Assembly (NCBI GenBank): GCA_024709955.1
Contig: JANJVS010000114.1
Coordinates: forward strand, 1 to 32,042
Direction of reading: 5' to 3'
Length of the DNA stretch: 32,042 bases
Origin: Rhodocyclaceae bacterium
Lineage (GTDB): Bacteria; Pseudomonadota; Gammaproteobacteria; Burkholderiales; Rhodocyclaceae
The notes under the pieces: model-generated
What the model was told of the DNA's origin: nothing
The model's input: only the letters and a program-made list of their open reading frames with translations
Databases searched by the model: none
Program-made: the position numbers and the translations under genes
In this document: piece by piece, positions 16,514 through 25,000 of the stretch
How the letters are laid out: the number at the start of each line of letters is the position of its first letter
Numbering within the stretch: the first letter of the stretch is position 1

Positions 16514-18105
16514 CGTTCCGGCGCCATGGGTTGCAGGTAGAGGTGTTCGAGGAAGGCCGCGTCGAATTCCGGCAGGCGCGCCAGGTTAACAAACCGCGCG
16601 GCGGCGCGGGCGCGGCTCACCGCGCCGCCCGCCGCGGCGGAACACAGCAGCGCCATCGCGCCGGCCAGCGCCGTGTTGCCGGCCAGCTCGATGCGCTCGT
16701 CCGGCAGGTCCGGCAACAATCCGATGGCGCGCGCGTTCGCCACGTCGAGATAACGGCCGAACATGCCGGCGGCGACCACGCGGCGCAAATCGCCGAGGGC
16801 GATGCCGGCCTGGGCGCAGAGCACCGCGATGCCCGCGCCGATGGCCCCCTTGGCCCGCTGCAGGGCATCCACGTCGCGCCAGCCCAGCTCCAGCACCTGG
16901 CCGTCCGCCGGCAGGGCGTAGCTGGCGCGCCCGTCGGCGAAGCGGCCGGTGGCGGTGAGGACGCCCTGCCGCCGCAGGCCGGCGACGAGATCGACCAGCC
17001 CGGAACCGCAGATGCCTTGCGCCCGGTCGCCGCCGAGGATGCCGCTGTGCGGCCGGCCCGTCGCGTCGAAGACCACGCGATGCACGGCGCCCGCCTCCGC
17101 CGGCATGCCGCAGCGGCCGGCGCCCGCCTCGAAGGCCGGCCCGCCGGCGGCGGCGGTCACCCACAGCGCGGCCCCGGTCCATAGGGCGATTTCCGAATTG
17201 GTGCCGAAGTCCACCAGCAGCGCCGGCGCCTCCCCCGCCGTCAGGCCGCAGGCCGCGAACCCGGCGAGCAGGTCGGAGCCGACGAAGCCCGCCAGTGGCG
17301 CCACCGCCTCGATCTCGGCGCCGGTCGCGATGCCCCAGTCGCGCGCCCAGGCGGCGGCGTCGACCGGCGCGCAATCGATCGTCTCGCCCCAGTGGGCCGG
17401 CTGCAGCAGCAGGCCATGGTTACGCCCGGCCAGCAGCGCCAGCATCGCCGTGTTGCCGACGACGACGACCCGGCCGATGCGTCCGCTGTCGAGGCCTTCG
17501 CGCCGGGCCGCGTCGGCCAGCGCGGCGCCGATCGCCGCGCGCGCCTCCGCCGCGAGTTCACGCGCCAGCGCCGGGTCCTCGGCGGCCAGCAGGCGCGTCA
17601 CCACGTCGGCGCCGTGGCGCCCCTGGGGATTGCGTCCGAAGCGCAGGGCCAGCGGCCGCCCCGTGGCGAGATCGCAGATCGCCAGCGTCAGGTGGCTGGT
17701 ACCGAGGTCCACGGCGACGCCGAGGGGATGGGCGGTGCCGGCGGGCGGGGCCCGGTCGGCCGGCCAGGGCACGGCCGCGGGCAACAGGCCCGGCGGCGGC
17801 GAGCGCCAGGCGGAAGACGCGGCCGGCTGCAGCAGCTCCACGGTCGCGTCCCCCGTCGGCAGGCATTGGCAGGCCAGCCGCAGCCCGTCGGCGATGCCGT
17901 CGCCGAGCTGGAGGCGCTCGGCGGCGGTCACCGGACCGCCGTCTCCCGCCAGCAGCCGGACGCGGCACAGGCCGCAGGCGCCGAGGCCGAGGCAGGCGGA
18001 GCGCACGCGGTAGTCGGTGGCGTCGAGGAAGTCGCGCAGGGAACGGCCCGGCTCGTAGGCCAGCGCGTGGCGTTCGCCGGCGACGATCAGGGTCAGGACC
18101 GGCAT
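16510..18105 (-). CDS. RACo-like corrinoid activation protein (2Fe-2S/ASKHA, DUF4445)
   Basis: Protein of 531 aa that by family reductively reactivates inactive Co(II) corrinoid proteins to Co(I), using ATP. The N-terminal ferredoxin domain has plant-type [2Fe-2S] cysteines C38, C44, C47 and C79 (or C81): SACLGLGACGLC, then LACQC. After a Pro-rich linker (about 92-135) comes the ASKHA ATPase body: GVAVDLGTSHLTLAICDL, VVVGNTAMLALLAG, LLVDFGTNSEIAL with the GTNxE signature, GICGSGLVDLVAGL and AAGMFGRYLD. I chose MPVLTLIV because a longer start would overlap the upstream methyltransferase gene; the gap is 4 bases. Position next to a corrinoid protein and a methyltransferase supports the role. 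It is somewhat shorter than many RACo proteins, which exceed 600 aa. Confidence 0.88.
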   Translation of the reverse strand: MPVLTLIVAGERHALAYEPGRSLRDFLDATDYRVRSACLGLGACGLCRVRLLAGDGGPVTAAERLQLGDGIADGLRLACQCLPTGDATVELLQPAASSAWRSPPPGLLPAAVPWPADRAPPAGTAHPLGVAVDLGTSHLTLAICDLATGRPLALRFGRNPQGRHGADVVTRLLAAEDPALARELAAEARAAIGAALADAARREGLDSGRIGRVVVVGNTAMLALLAGRNHGLLLQPAHWGETIDCAPVDAAAWARDWGIATGAEIEAVAPLAGFVGSDLLAGFAACGLTAGEAPALLVDFGTNSEIALWTGAALWVTAAAGGPAFEAGAGRCGMPAEAGAVHRVVFDATGRPHSGILGGDRAQGICGSGLVDLVAGLRRQGVLTATGRFADGRASYALPADGQVLELGWRDVDALQRAKGAIGAGIAVLCAQAGIALGDLRRVVAAGMFGRYLDVANARAIGLLPDLPDERIELAGNTALAGAMALLCSAAAGGAVSRARAAARFVNLARLPEFDAAFLEHLYLQPMAPER

Positions 18106-18109
18106 GGCG

Positions 18110-19120
18110 TCACCGGGCTCCGGCGGCCTCCGCCAGGGCAAGCAGGTCGGCGGGGTCGGCTTCGGGCGGAATCTCGCAGCCCGAGGACAGGATGAAGCCG
18201 CCGCGGTCGGCGAAGGCGGCGCTCAGTTGCCGCGCCTGGGCCGCGAGGCGCGCGGGGGCGGAGACCAGGAAGTCGAGGGACTTGAGGTTGCCGGCGAGGC
18301 AGGTGCGCGGCAGCTGGCGGCGCGCGGTGGCCGGGTCCACGTAGTAGTCGAAGGTGGCGATGTCGGCGCCGATCTCGGCGTAATGCGGCAGGATGTCCGC
18401 CGTCGGGCCGGCGATGTTGAGCCAGAAGAGCCGCGCTCCGGCGGCGCGCAGCCCAACGCGGAGGCGCGCCAGGCGCGACAGCAGGTGGGCGCGGAAGAAG
18501 GCGGCCGGGACCACGGCGGGCGAGGCCGCCGGATCGAAGACGACGATGCCGTGGGCACCCGCCGCCAGCTGGGCGGCGCCGAAGCGCAGCGCGGCAGCGG
18601 CGGCGACGTCCAATGCTGCAGCGAAACGCGCGGGATCGTCCACCGCCAGGAACAGTGCTGTCTCGGTACCGTAGAGCTGGGTTGCCAGGGTCATCGGCCC
18701 GGCCACGGCACCGGCGACGCAGGCCGCGTCGCCGAGCCGCGCGCGCAGCAGTTCGATCGCGCGCAGAATCTGCGGCATGCGGCCGGCACCGGACGGATCG
18801 GGCTGGCGCAGGCGCGCCGGGTCGTCCCCCGGCGCGAGCGCGTACTCGACGACGTCCGGGTACTGGCTGTCGTAATACTTGAGGCGCGCGCCGAACGCCT
18901 CGGTCTCGACGCCGAAGTCCATGAAGGCGAACACCGCGTCGCCGCCATAGCGTTCGCGCTCGCGCAGCTGGCACTCGGCGAGCAGGCGCCCGTCGCGCAG
19001 ATAATCGGCGAGCGCCACCCCGCCGGTCGCGGCGGCGTGACCGAACAGCTGGGGCACGAAGGCCGGCCGATCCGCCGGCGCGAAATCCACGGCGGCGAAA
19101 ATGCGTTCGAGCCCGTTCAT
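18110..19120 (-). CDS. UroD-family corrinoid methyltransferase with altered zinc site
   Basis: Protein of 336 aa with the uroporphyrinogen-decarboxylase fold used by MtaA- and CmuA-type methyltransferases. Supporting segments are GRLLAECQLRERERYGGDAVFAF, AVAGPMTLATQLYGTE, IGADIATFDYYVD, LAGNLKSLDFL and GGFILSSGCEIPPEADP. In MtaA-type enzymes a His-x-Cys motif plus a late Cys bind the catalytic zinc. Here the late Cys is present (C315) but the His-x-Cys is replaced by N235-I-A237 in WLNIAGPT. It may therefore not activate a thiol such as coenzyme M, and could move methyl groups differently. Its ATG overlaps the stop of the corrinoid-protein gene, so the two are made together. True uroporphyrinogen decarboxylase (HemE) is unlikely given the context and C-terminus. 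Confidence 0.85.
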   Translation of the reverse strand: MNGLERIFAAVDFAPADRPAFVPQLFGHAAATGGVALADYLRDGRLLAECQLRERERYGGDAVFAFMDFGVETEAFGARLKYYDSQYPDVVEYALAPGDDPARLRQPDPSGAGRMPQILRAIELLRARLGDAACVAGAVAGPMTLATQLYGTETALFLAVDDPARFAAALDVAAAAALRFGAAQLAAGAHGIVVFDPAASPAVVPAAFFRAHLLSRLARLRVGLRAAGARLFWLNIAGPTADILPHYAEIGADIATFDYYVDPATARRQLPRTCLAGNLKSLDFLVSAPARLAAQARQLSAAFADRGGFILSSGCEIPPEADPADLLALAEAAGAR

Positions 19121-19794
19121 GCCGCCGCTCCGTCCGCCGCCAGACCATCGAGGTAGCGCGCGCCGTCGAAGGCGTTCTCGGCGACGTAGTCGACGTCGAG
19201 GTCGGCCGGCGCCAGCTGCTTGAGCGCCGCGCCGCCGGCCACCACCGCCACGCCGCCAAGACCGCGCGCCCGCAGGGCCGCGCGCACGCGGCGCACCTGG
19301 GGCACGATGGGACTGATCAGGCCGCTGACCAGCACCGCCCGCGCTCCCTCCCGCTCCGCCGCCTCGGCCAGGGTCTCCACCGGACAGTCGCGGCCGAGAT
19401 CGACGACGCGGTAGCCCTTGCCGATCAGCACCATGCGCACGATGTTCTTGCCGAGGTCGTGCACATCGCCCTCCAGGGTGGCGATGACGAAGGTGGCCTT
19501 GCCCCGGGCCGGCGGCAGTCCATCGGGATAGAGCTCGCGGACCACCACCGAGACGGCGCGGCCCACCAGCATGATCTCCAGCAGGTTGAACTGCTCGACG
19601 GTGCACTTGTCGTCGAGCCGGCCCATGGCGGCTTCGAGTCCCTCCGTGACGATGCGTTCCGGCGCGAGGCCCGCCGCGACCAGGCGCCGCGTTTCGGCCA
19701 GCGCGGCGGCATGGTCGCCGGCCAGCAGCGCCGCGACCAGGGGCGCGCAAGCGCGGGAGGCGGCGGTATCCATCTTGGGGCTCGCATCAGGCAT
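19117..19794 (-). CDS. Cobalamin-binding methyltransferase corrinoid protein
   Basis: Methyl-carrier protein of 225 aa of the MtbC/MtaC type. The N-terminal helical cap domain (about residues 10-95: VTEGLEAAMGRLDDKCTVEQFNLLEIM) is followed by a Rossmann B12-binding domain. The lower-ligand motif DxHxxG is intact as GDVHDLGKNIV (D110, H112, G115), with SGLISPIVPQVRRVRAAL and the VAGGAALKQL loop later. I chose the ATG at 19794 because a good promoter sits six bases upstream; longer starts would begin inside that promoter. It heads the operon corrinoid protein / methyltransferase / RACo-like activator / HD-GYP. A large substrate methyltransferase of the MttB or MtaB type is not encoded beside it in this window. 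Confidence 0.92.
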   Translation of the reverse strand: MPDASPKMDTAASRACAPLVAALLAGDHAAALAETRRLVAAGLAPERIVTEGLEAAMGRLDDKCTVEQFNLLEIMLVGRAVSVVVRELYPDGLPPARGKATFVIATLEGDVHDLGKNIVRMVLIGKGYRVVDLGRDCPVETLAEAAEREGARAVLVSGLISPIVPQVRRVRAALRARGLGGVAVVAGGAALKQLAPADLDVDYVAENAFDGARYLDGLAADGAAA

Positions 19795-19800
19795 GGGGCC

Positions 19801-19830
19801 ACTATATGCCCGCCCTCCATCGGCGGGCAA
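19801..19830 (-). promoter_or_regulatory. Promoter and operator of the corrinoid operon
   Basis: Read leftwards, TTGCCC (19830-19825) and TATAGT (19806-19801) are separated by 18 bases. The ATG follows the -10 by only 6 bases, so the message is probably leaderless; no Shine-Dalgarno sequence is seen. A perfect inverted repeat (GCCCGCC, 7-base centre, GGCGGGC; 19808-19828) fills the spacer and touches the -35. A regulator bound there would control polymerase binding directly. Confidence 0.65.
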
Positions 19831-20061
19831 GCGTTGGATTTGACTTCACGCCCGCTTTCGTGAGACAGTCGCGCCCCGCTTCGGCCGCCGGGAGTCGCTT
19901 CCCGGCTTTCATCGATTTCTGGCCCCCCGTCCTCAGGTCATTTCCTGTCAGGCAATTCAGGTTGGCGTCGATGCGATAGACCCAACTTGTGCGCCCCGGG
20001 CAGCAGCCCCGCGCCCGCTTTGCTTTTGGCCGAGGCTCTTGCAACCACGACAGGAAAATCG
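19831..20061. other. Divergent region and long helicase leader
   Basis: About 230 bases lie between the corrinoid-operon promoter and the helicase ATG. The segment from about 19840 to 20061 is less GC-rich than its neighbours. It carries no ORF I trust, and a longer in-frame extension of the helicase from 19987 lacks family similarity. It may hold the helicase promoter and a structured 5' leader, which is frequent for cold-induced DEAD-box genes, but I could not fix a promoter. Confidence 0.4.
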
Positions 20062-21411
<1,350 letters not shown>

Positions 21412-21420
21412 GCGCCGGGT

Positions 21421-21774
21421 TCAGTCCAGATACTTGAGGTGGCTGCCGCAACCCACGCGGCAGTCCGAGGCGCCGAAACCGGGAACCGCCACGCCGCCCG
21501 GCGTGGCCCGGTTGATCGCGCACTCGTCCTCGCCATAGCGCCGCACACCCACCACGCGCACGCCCGGCGCGGCCAGCAGGTAGTCGATATGCCAGCGCAG
21601 CGTCTTTTCCTTGCGCAGGTGGCGCGCGACGCGCGCCGCGAAATTGCGCCGCGCCGATCCCGTGTAGATGTAACGCCCGGCGGCGAAGCGATGCTCACCG
21701 AAACTCCCGACGCGCACCCGCAGCGGCCGTGCAACCTCGATCAGCAACTGGTAGGTGACGTGGCGCGGACTCAG
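21421..21774 (-). CDS. GIY-YIG-like DUF123 family protein, probable CTG start
   Basis: Small protein (117 aa if it starts at 21774) of the DUF123 group related to GIY-YIG nucleases. Visible family segments are TYQLLIEVARPLRVRVGSFG, AAGRYIYTGSA (the GIY-YIG-like core), RVARHLRKEKTLRWHIDYLL and the end VPGFGASDCRVGCGSHLKYL. No ATG or GTG exists near the N-terminus. The family-like TYQLL segment precedes the TTG at 21747, so that TTG would truncate the domain. The CTG at 21774 overlaps the DUF3501 stop as CTGA, exactly like the ATGA overlaps elsewhere in the window, and is my preferred start. Function is uncertain; a nuclease is possible but the family is uncharacterised. Confidence 0.75.
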   Translation of the reverse strand: MSPRHVTYQLLIEVARPLRVRVGSFGEHRFAAGRYIYTGSARRNFAARVARHLRKEKTLRWHIDYLLAAPGVRVVGVRRYGEDECAINRATPGGVAVPGFGASDCRVGCGSHLKYLD

Positions 21775-22346
21775 GCGAGATCCCCCGCCAGCGCCGCCCG
21801 GACCGTCGCGTCGAGCTGCGTGGCGACCTGCAGGGCCGGATGGTCGATGCCGGCGGCGATCGCCGCGCCGGCCTTGACGGCGGCCACCATCGCCGGCGTC
21901 AGTTCGAAGCGCAGGAAATGCACGGCGGCCGTCTTGTCCGCCGCCGTGCGGTCGAGATCCTCGTTGGCGACCGGCGTCACGCGGGAAAAATCGGCGACCT
22001 GCATCCAGACCGCCCGCTCGACGCCGAGCAGGCGCGCGAGCGCCTGCCTGCGTTCCTCGACGTCGGGATACTCGATCATGAAGGTGGCCTTCCAGTTGCT
22101 GCCGTCCGGGATCAGCGGATTGTAGACGTCGAGCTCGGCCTGGATCGGCTCGGGCTCGAAGATGCGCTCCAGGCGCAGCATTTCCTGCACCTGGTACTGC
22201 ATGGTCAGCGCGTCCTCGAAATAGAGGGCGGCATGCGCGCCGAGGGCCACGCGGCGCGCCTTCTTGTGCGCCATCACCCGGGCGCGGAACTCGGGACGGA
22301 TGCGGGCGTACTGTTCGAGGCTATAGAGGTCGGCGTGGGTCAGCAT
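21771..22346 (-). CDS. DUF3501 family protein
   Basis: Soluble protein of 191 aa beginning MLTHADLYSLEQYARIRPEFRA. The segments MAHKKARRVALGAHAALYFED, YQVQEMLRLERIFE, YNPLIPDGSNWKATFMIEYPD and HFLRFEL match the DUF3501 family. No enzyme motif, signal peptide or membrane segment is visible. It lies 5 bases after the Fe-S oxidoreductase gene and in a row with rubrerythrin, an arrangement I recall from other Proteobacteria. Its role is probably tied to that redox module, but the function is unknown. Confidence 0.85.
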   Translation of the reverse strand: MLTHADLYSLEQYARIRPEFRARVMAHKKARRVALGAHAALYFEDALTMQYQVQEMLRLERIFEPEPIQAELDVYNPLIPDGSNWKATFMIEYPDVEERRQALARLLGVERAVWMQVADFSRVTPVANEDLDRTAADKTAAVHFLRFELTPAMVAAVKAGAAIAAGIDHPALQVATQLDATVRAALAGDLA

Positions 22347-22351
22347 GGCGT

Positions 22352-23686
22352 TCAGACTCCGTAGGCTTTGCGCAGCAGGGTGATCGGATGCTCGGGCGCG
22401 CTGCCGTCGGCGCGCGCATGGGCGATGTGGTGGCCGGCCATCGCGCAGTCGCTGCCGTAGTGGTCGGGCTCCGCCTGGTTCACGCGGCTCACCACCGGCT
22501 TGACGATCTTCATCGCGTATCGGTGGTACTCGGTCTTCACCGCGTAGGTGCCGTCGTGGCCCGAGCAGCGCTCGATGGCGTCCACCTCGGTGCCCGGCAC
22601 GAGGGAGAGCACTTCCTTGGTCTTCGGCCCGATGTTCTGCACGCGCTGGTGGCAGGCGGAGTGCAGCGCGACCTTGCCCAGCCCGTGCCGGAAGTCGGTC
22701 TTCAGCCGGCCTTCCCTGTGGCGCAGCATCAGGTATTCGAAGGGATCGAAGAAGGCGTTCTTCACCTTCCGCACGTCCGGGTCGTCGGGAAACAGCAGCG
22801 GCAGCTCCTGCTTGAACATCAGCACACAGGAGGGAATCAGCGCCGTGAGGTCCCAGCCCGCATCGACGAGCGCGGCCAGCACGGGGATATTCGCCTCCTT
22901 GGCCAACCGCACGGATTGCAGGTCGCCGAGCTCAAGCTTGGGCATGCCGCAGCAACGCTCCTTTTCGGCAAGCGTGACCGGGATGCCGTTGTGCTCGAAG
23001 ACGGCGACGAGGTCCGCGCCGGGGCCGGGCTCGTTGCGGTTCATGTAGCAGGTGGCGAACAGCGCGATCTTGCCCGTGGTGCGGCCGGCGGCCTCCCCGG
23101 GCGTGGCCGGGTCGAGCACCTTGAGGCGGCGACGCAAGGGTTTCGAAACGAACTCCGGCAGCCAGGCCTCGCTGTGCACGCCGACGACGCCCTCGACCAG
23201 CTTGCGCAGCGGGCCGATCCGGTTCGCCGCATTCACCGCCGGCGCGACGATGGGAATGCCGCAGAATTTGCCGACCAGGTCGGTGCTGGTCAGCAGCTTG
23301 TCGCGCAGCCTCGTGTCGCCGCCGCGGAAGTGCACCGCCTTGGCGCGCAACATCAGGTGCGGGAAATCGAGGTTCCACTCGTGCGGCGGCACATAGGGGC
23401 ACTTGGTCATGTAGCAGAGGTCGCAGAGATAGCAGTGCTCGACGACCCGCCAGTAGTCCTCCTTGCGGACGCCATCGACTTCCATCGACGCGGAGGCGTC
23501 AACGAGGTCGAACAGGGTGGGGAAGGACTGGCACAAGCTGACGCAGCGACGGCAGCCGTGGCAGATGTCGAAGACGCGCTCCATCTCCCGATGGAGCGCC
23601 TCCTCGTCGTAGAAGGCCGGATTGCGCCAGTCGAGCGCATGGCGGGTCGGCGCTTCGAGATTGCCTTCGCGAACGGGACTGGCCAT
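22352..23686 (-). CDS. Fe-S oxidoreductase with two 4Fe-4S clusters and CCG domains
   Basis: Electron-transfer protein of 444 aa resembling GlpC and HdrB/D subunits. Two ferredoxin-type clusters are marked by C42-C45-C48-C52 ([12 protein letters not shown]) and C85-C88-C91-C96 ([14 protein letters not shown]). Two cysteine-rich domains follow: the first from about residue 212 ([24 protein letters not shown]), the second from about 335 ([27 protein letters not shown]). The second has CSG in place of CCG. No flavin-binding or membrane domain is present, so an electron donor or acceptor protein is needed; rubrerythrin, encoded next door, is a candidate. The start at 23686 has a strong GGAGGAGG ribosome-binding site, which rules out the long upstream extension. 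Confidence 0.9.
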   Translation of the reverse strand: MASPVREGNLEAPTRHALDWRNPAFYDEEALHREMERVFDICHGCRRCVSLCQSFPTLFDLVDASASMEVDGVRKEDYWRVVEHCYLCDLCYMTKCPYVPPHEWNLDFPHLMLRAKAVHFRGGDTRLRDKLLTSTDLVGKFCGIPIVAPAVNAANRIGPLRKLVEGVVGVHSEAWLPEFVSKPLRRRLKVLDPATPGEAAGRTTGKIALFATCYMNRNEPGPGADLVAVFEHNGIPVTLAEKERCCGMPKLELGDLQSVRLAKEANIPVLAALVDAGWDLTALIPSCVLMFKQELPLLFPDDPDVRKVKNAFFDPFEYLMLRHREGRLKTDFRHGLGKVALHSACHQRVQNIGPKTKEVLSLVPGTEVDAIERCSGHDGTYAVKTEYHRYAMKIVKPVVSRVNQAEPDHYGSDCAMAGHHIAHARADGSAPEHPITLLRKAYGV

Positions 23687-23747
23687 GGCGGTCCTCCTCC
23701 GGTGGATGCGCTGCTGCCTGATGCCCTCTGTCGGGGTCGGGGGTGCG

Positions 23748-23775
23748 CCGGCGGCAATCGCTGTCCCGCCGCCGG
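23748..23775 (-). promoter_or_regulatory. Intercistronic hairpin between rubrerythrin and Fe-S genes
   Basis: Perfect 8-bp arms CCGGCGGC and GCCGCCGG flank a 12-base loop in the 106-base gap. No T-run follows. It could stabilise the rubrerythrin mRNA 3' end, or reduce read-through so that rubrerythrin is made in excess over the downstream oxidoreductase. Confidence 0.45.
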
Positions 23776-23792
23776 TCGTCGGAATGCTCCGG

Positions 23793-24209
23793 TCAGGCCA
23801 GGTCGTTGAGCGCCTTCTGATAGCGGTTGGCGTGGGAACGCTCGGCCTTGGCGAGGGTCTCGAACCAGTCGGCGATCTCGTCGAAGCCCTCCTCGCGCGC
23901 ATCCTTGGCCATGCCCGGATACATGTCGGTGTATTCGTGGGTCTCGCCGGCGACGGCGCTCTTGAGGTTGTCGGCGGTGGCGCCGAAGGGCAGGCCGGTG
24001 GCGGGATCGCCGCATTTTTCGAGGTATTCGAGATGGCCGTGGGCATGGCCAGTCTCGCCCTCGGCGGTGGAGCGGAACAGCGCGGCGACGTCGGCATGGC
24101 CCTCGACGTCCGCCTTGTTGGCGAAGTACAGATAGCGCCGGTTGGCCTGGGATTCACCGGCGAATGCGTCCTTCAGGTGCTTCTCGGTTTTCGAGCCTTT
24201 CAGTTGCAT
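23793..24209 (-). CDS. Rubrerythrin (diiron domain only)
   Basis: Peroxide-reducing diiron protein of 138 aa. The four-helix bundle carries the repeated Glu/ExxH ligands in [42 protein letters not shown] and [15 protein letters not shown]. The C-terminal rubredoxin domain of classical rubrerythrin is missing; the protein ends right after the last helix, so electrons must come from another protein. The Fe-S oxidoreductase downstream is the obvious candidate by context. The ATG has GAGGAGG upstream. A 19-base palindrome 46 bases upstream may be an operator. Its neighbours dps and oxyR place it in an oxidative-stress group. Confidence 0.93.
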   Translation of the reverse strand: MQLKGSKTEKHLKDAFAGESQANRRYLYFANKADVEGHADVAALFRSTAEGETGHAHGHLEYLEKCGDPATGLPFGATADNLKSAVAGETHEYTDMYPGMAKDAREEGFDEIADWFETLAKAERSHANRYQKALNDLA

Positions 24210-24255
24210 GGTGTCCTCCTCGTCGTTTTGATAGAACCGATGCGTCGAATTGCCG

Positions 24256-24274
24256 CGCGTGAGCTAGTCACGCG
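24256..24274 (-). promoter_or_regulatory. Palindromic operator candidate upstream of rubrerythrin
   Basis: CGCGTGA and TCACGCG flank a 5-base centre, a perfect 7-bp-arm inverted repeat located 47-65 bases before the rubrerythrin ATG. The size and spacing fit binding of a dimeric transcription factor. It does not match the OxyR-like pattern found upstream of dps, so another regulator would be needed. Confidence 0.5.
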
Positions 24275-24350
24275 ACCATGCTAGGCGCGCTGAATGCGGG
24301 ATGCCAGTTGATTGTGGCAATCGGGCGGATAGGTGACGGCTATCGCGCCG

Positions 24351-24379
24351 GAAAAGAAAAAGCCCCGCGGGGCGGGGCT
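24351..24379 (-). terminator. Rho-independent terminator of dps
   Basis: Read leftwards, the stem AGCCCCGC / GCGGGGCT with a 3-base loop (24379-24361) is followed by a T-rich run interrupted by one C (24360-24351). It lies 19 bases past the dps stop and is a textbook intrinsic terminator. It separates dps from the rubrerythrin transcript. Confidence 0.9.
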
Positions 24380-24397
24380 TGGTCGGGTGATGCGGTC

Positions 24398-24892
24398 TTA
24401 CTCTTCCAACAGACTGCGGAGCATCCACGCCGTCTTTTCATGCACCTCAAGGCGCTGCGTCAGCAAGTCGGCGGTCGGCTGGTCGTTGGCCTTGTCGACG
24501 AGCGCGAACAGATCGCGCGCGGTGCGGGCCGTCGCTTCCTGGGCATTCACCAGCAGGCGGATCATGTCGTTGGCCTTGGGCACGCCCTCCACCTCCTTGA
24601 TCGAGGCGAGCTTGACGAACTCCTTGTAGGTGCCGGGGGCCGGGTGGCCGAGGGCGCGGATGCGCTCGGCGATCAGGTCGAGGGCGTTCCACTGCTCGGT
24701 GTATTGGCCCATGAACATCAGGTGCAGGCTGTTGAACTGCGGGCCGGTGACGTTCCAGTGGAAATTGTGCGTCATCAGGTAAAGCGTGTAGCTGTCGGCG
24801 AGCAGCCGCGACAGGCCCTGGGCGATGGCGGCACGGTCGCCGGCAGAAATGCCGATGTCGATGCCGTTGGTCTTCTTCGCTTTTGCTTTCAT
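24398..24892 (-). CDS. dps: Dps-family DNA-binding ferritin-like protein
   Basis: Iron-storing, DNA-protecting mini-ferritin (164 aa) that oxidises Fe(II) with hydrogen peroxide in a 12-mer. The inter-subunit ferroxidase ligands are recognisable in [20 protein letters not shown] (two His) and in the following helix ([20 protein letters not shown]). The Lys-rich N-terminus ([10 protein letters not shown]) could bind DNA. AAAGGAG precedes the ATG. A strong terminator follows. An OxyR-like site and a plausible promoter lie upstream, between dps and oxyR. Confidence 0.95.
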   Translation of the reverse strand: MKAKAKKTNGIDIGISAGDRAAIAQGLSRLLADSYTLYLMTHNFHWNVTGPQFNSLHLMFMGQYTEQWNALDLIAERIRALGHPAPGTYKEFVKLASIKEVEGVPKANDMIRLLVNAQEATARTARDLFALVDKANDQPTADLLTQRLEVHEKTAWMLRSLLEE

Positions 24893-24933
24893 GGTGCGCT
24901 CCTTTCGATGGTCATTCCTGATTGCGATGGGGA

Positions 24934-25000
24934 TATTCTGCGCCGCGGCTGCCGATTGTTCCAGCGAATTGTTTCAATGACACACATAGCCCATGGCTAT
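24934..25000 (-). promoter_or_regulatory. dps promoter with OxyR-like site
   Basis: Read leftwards from the oxyR stop codon, ATAG-N7-CTAT (25000-24986) is an exact match to the OxyR half-site pattern. After 7 more bases comes ATTG (24978-24975), a 3-of-4 match to the next quarter, within a small dyad ATTG-N3-CAAT (24978-24968); the last quarter is poor. A possible -35 (TGGAAC, 24963-24958) follows directly, with AGAATA (24939-24934) 18 bases on as -10. This is the class I activator geometry expected for OxyR. Confidence 0.6.

Noticed and set aside
18110-19120. Uroporphyrinogen decarboxylase (HemE)
   Set aside because: The position in a corrinoid operon and the GCEIPP-type C-terminus fit methyltransferases of the superfamily; no other haem-synthesis gene is nearby.
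15086-19794. Assigning the corrinoid operon to the emt estrogen-methylation genes
   Set aside because: The component types partly match what I recall, but I cannot confirm sequence similarity and no large substrate methyltransferase is present; mentioned only as a comparison to make.
19840-20061. Riboswitch or small RNA upstream of the helicase
   Set aside because: I found no recognisable aptamer or terminator pattern; only a long leader of unknown structure can be stated.
22352-24157. Fe-S oxidoreductase extended upstream to 601 residues
   Set aside because: The extension overlaps rubrerythrin out of frame; a strong ribosome-binding site marks the start at 23686.
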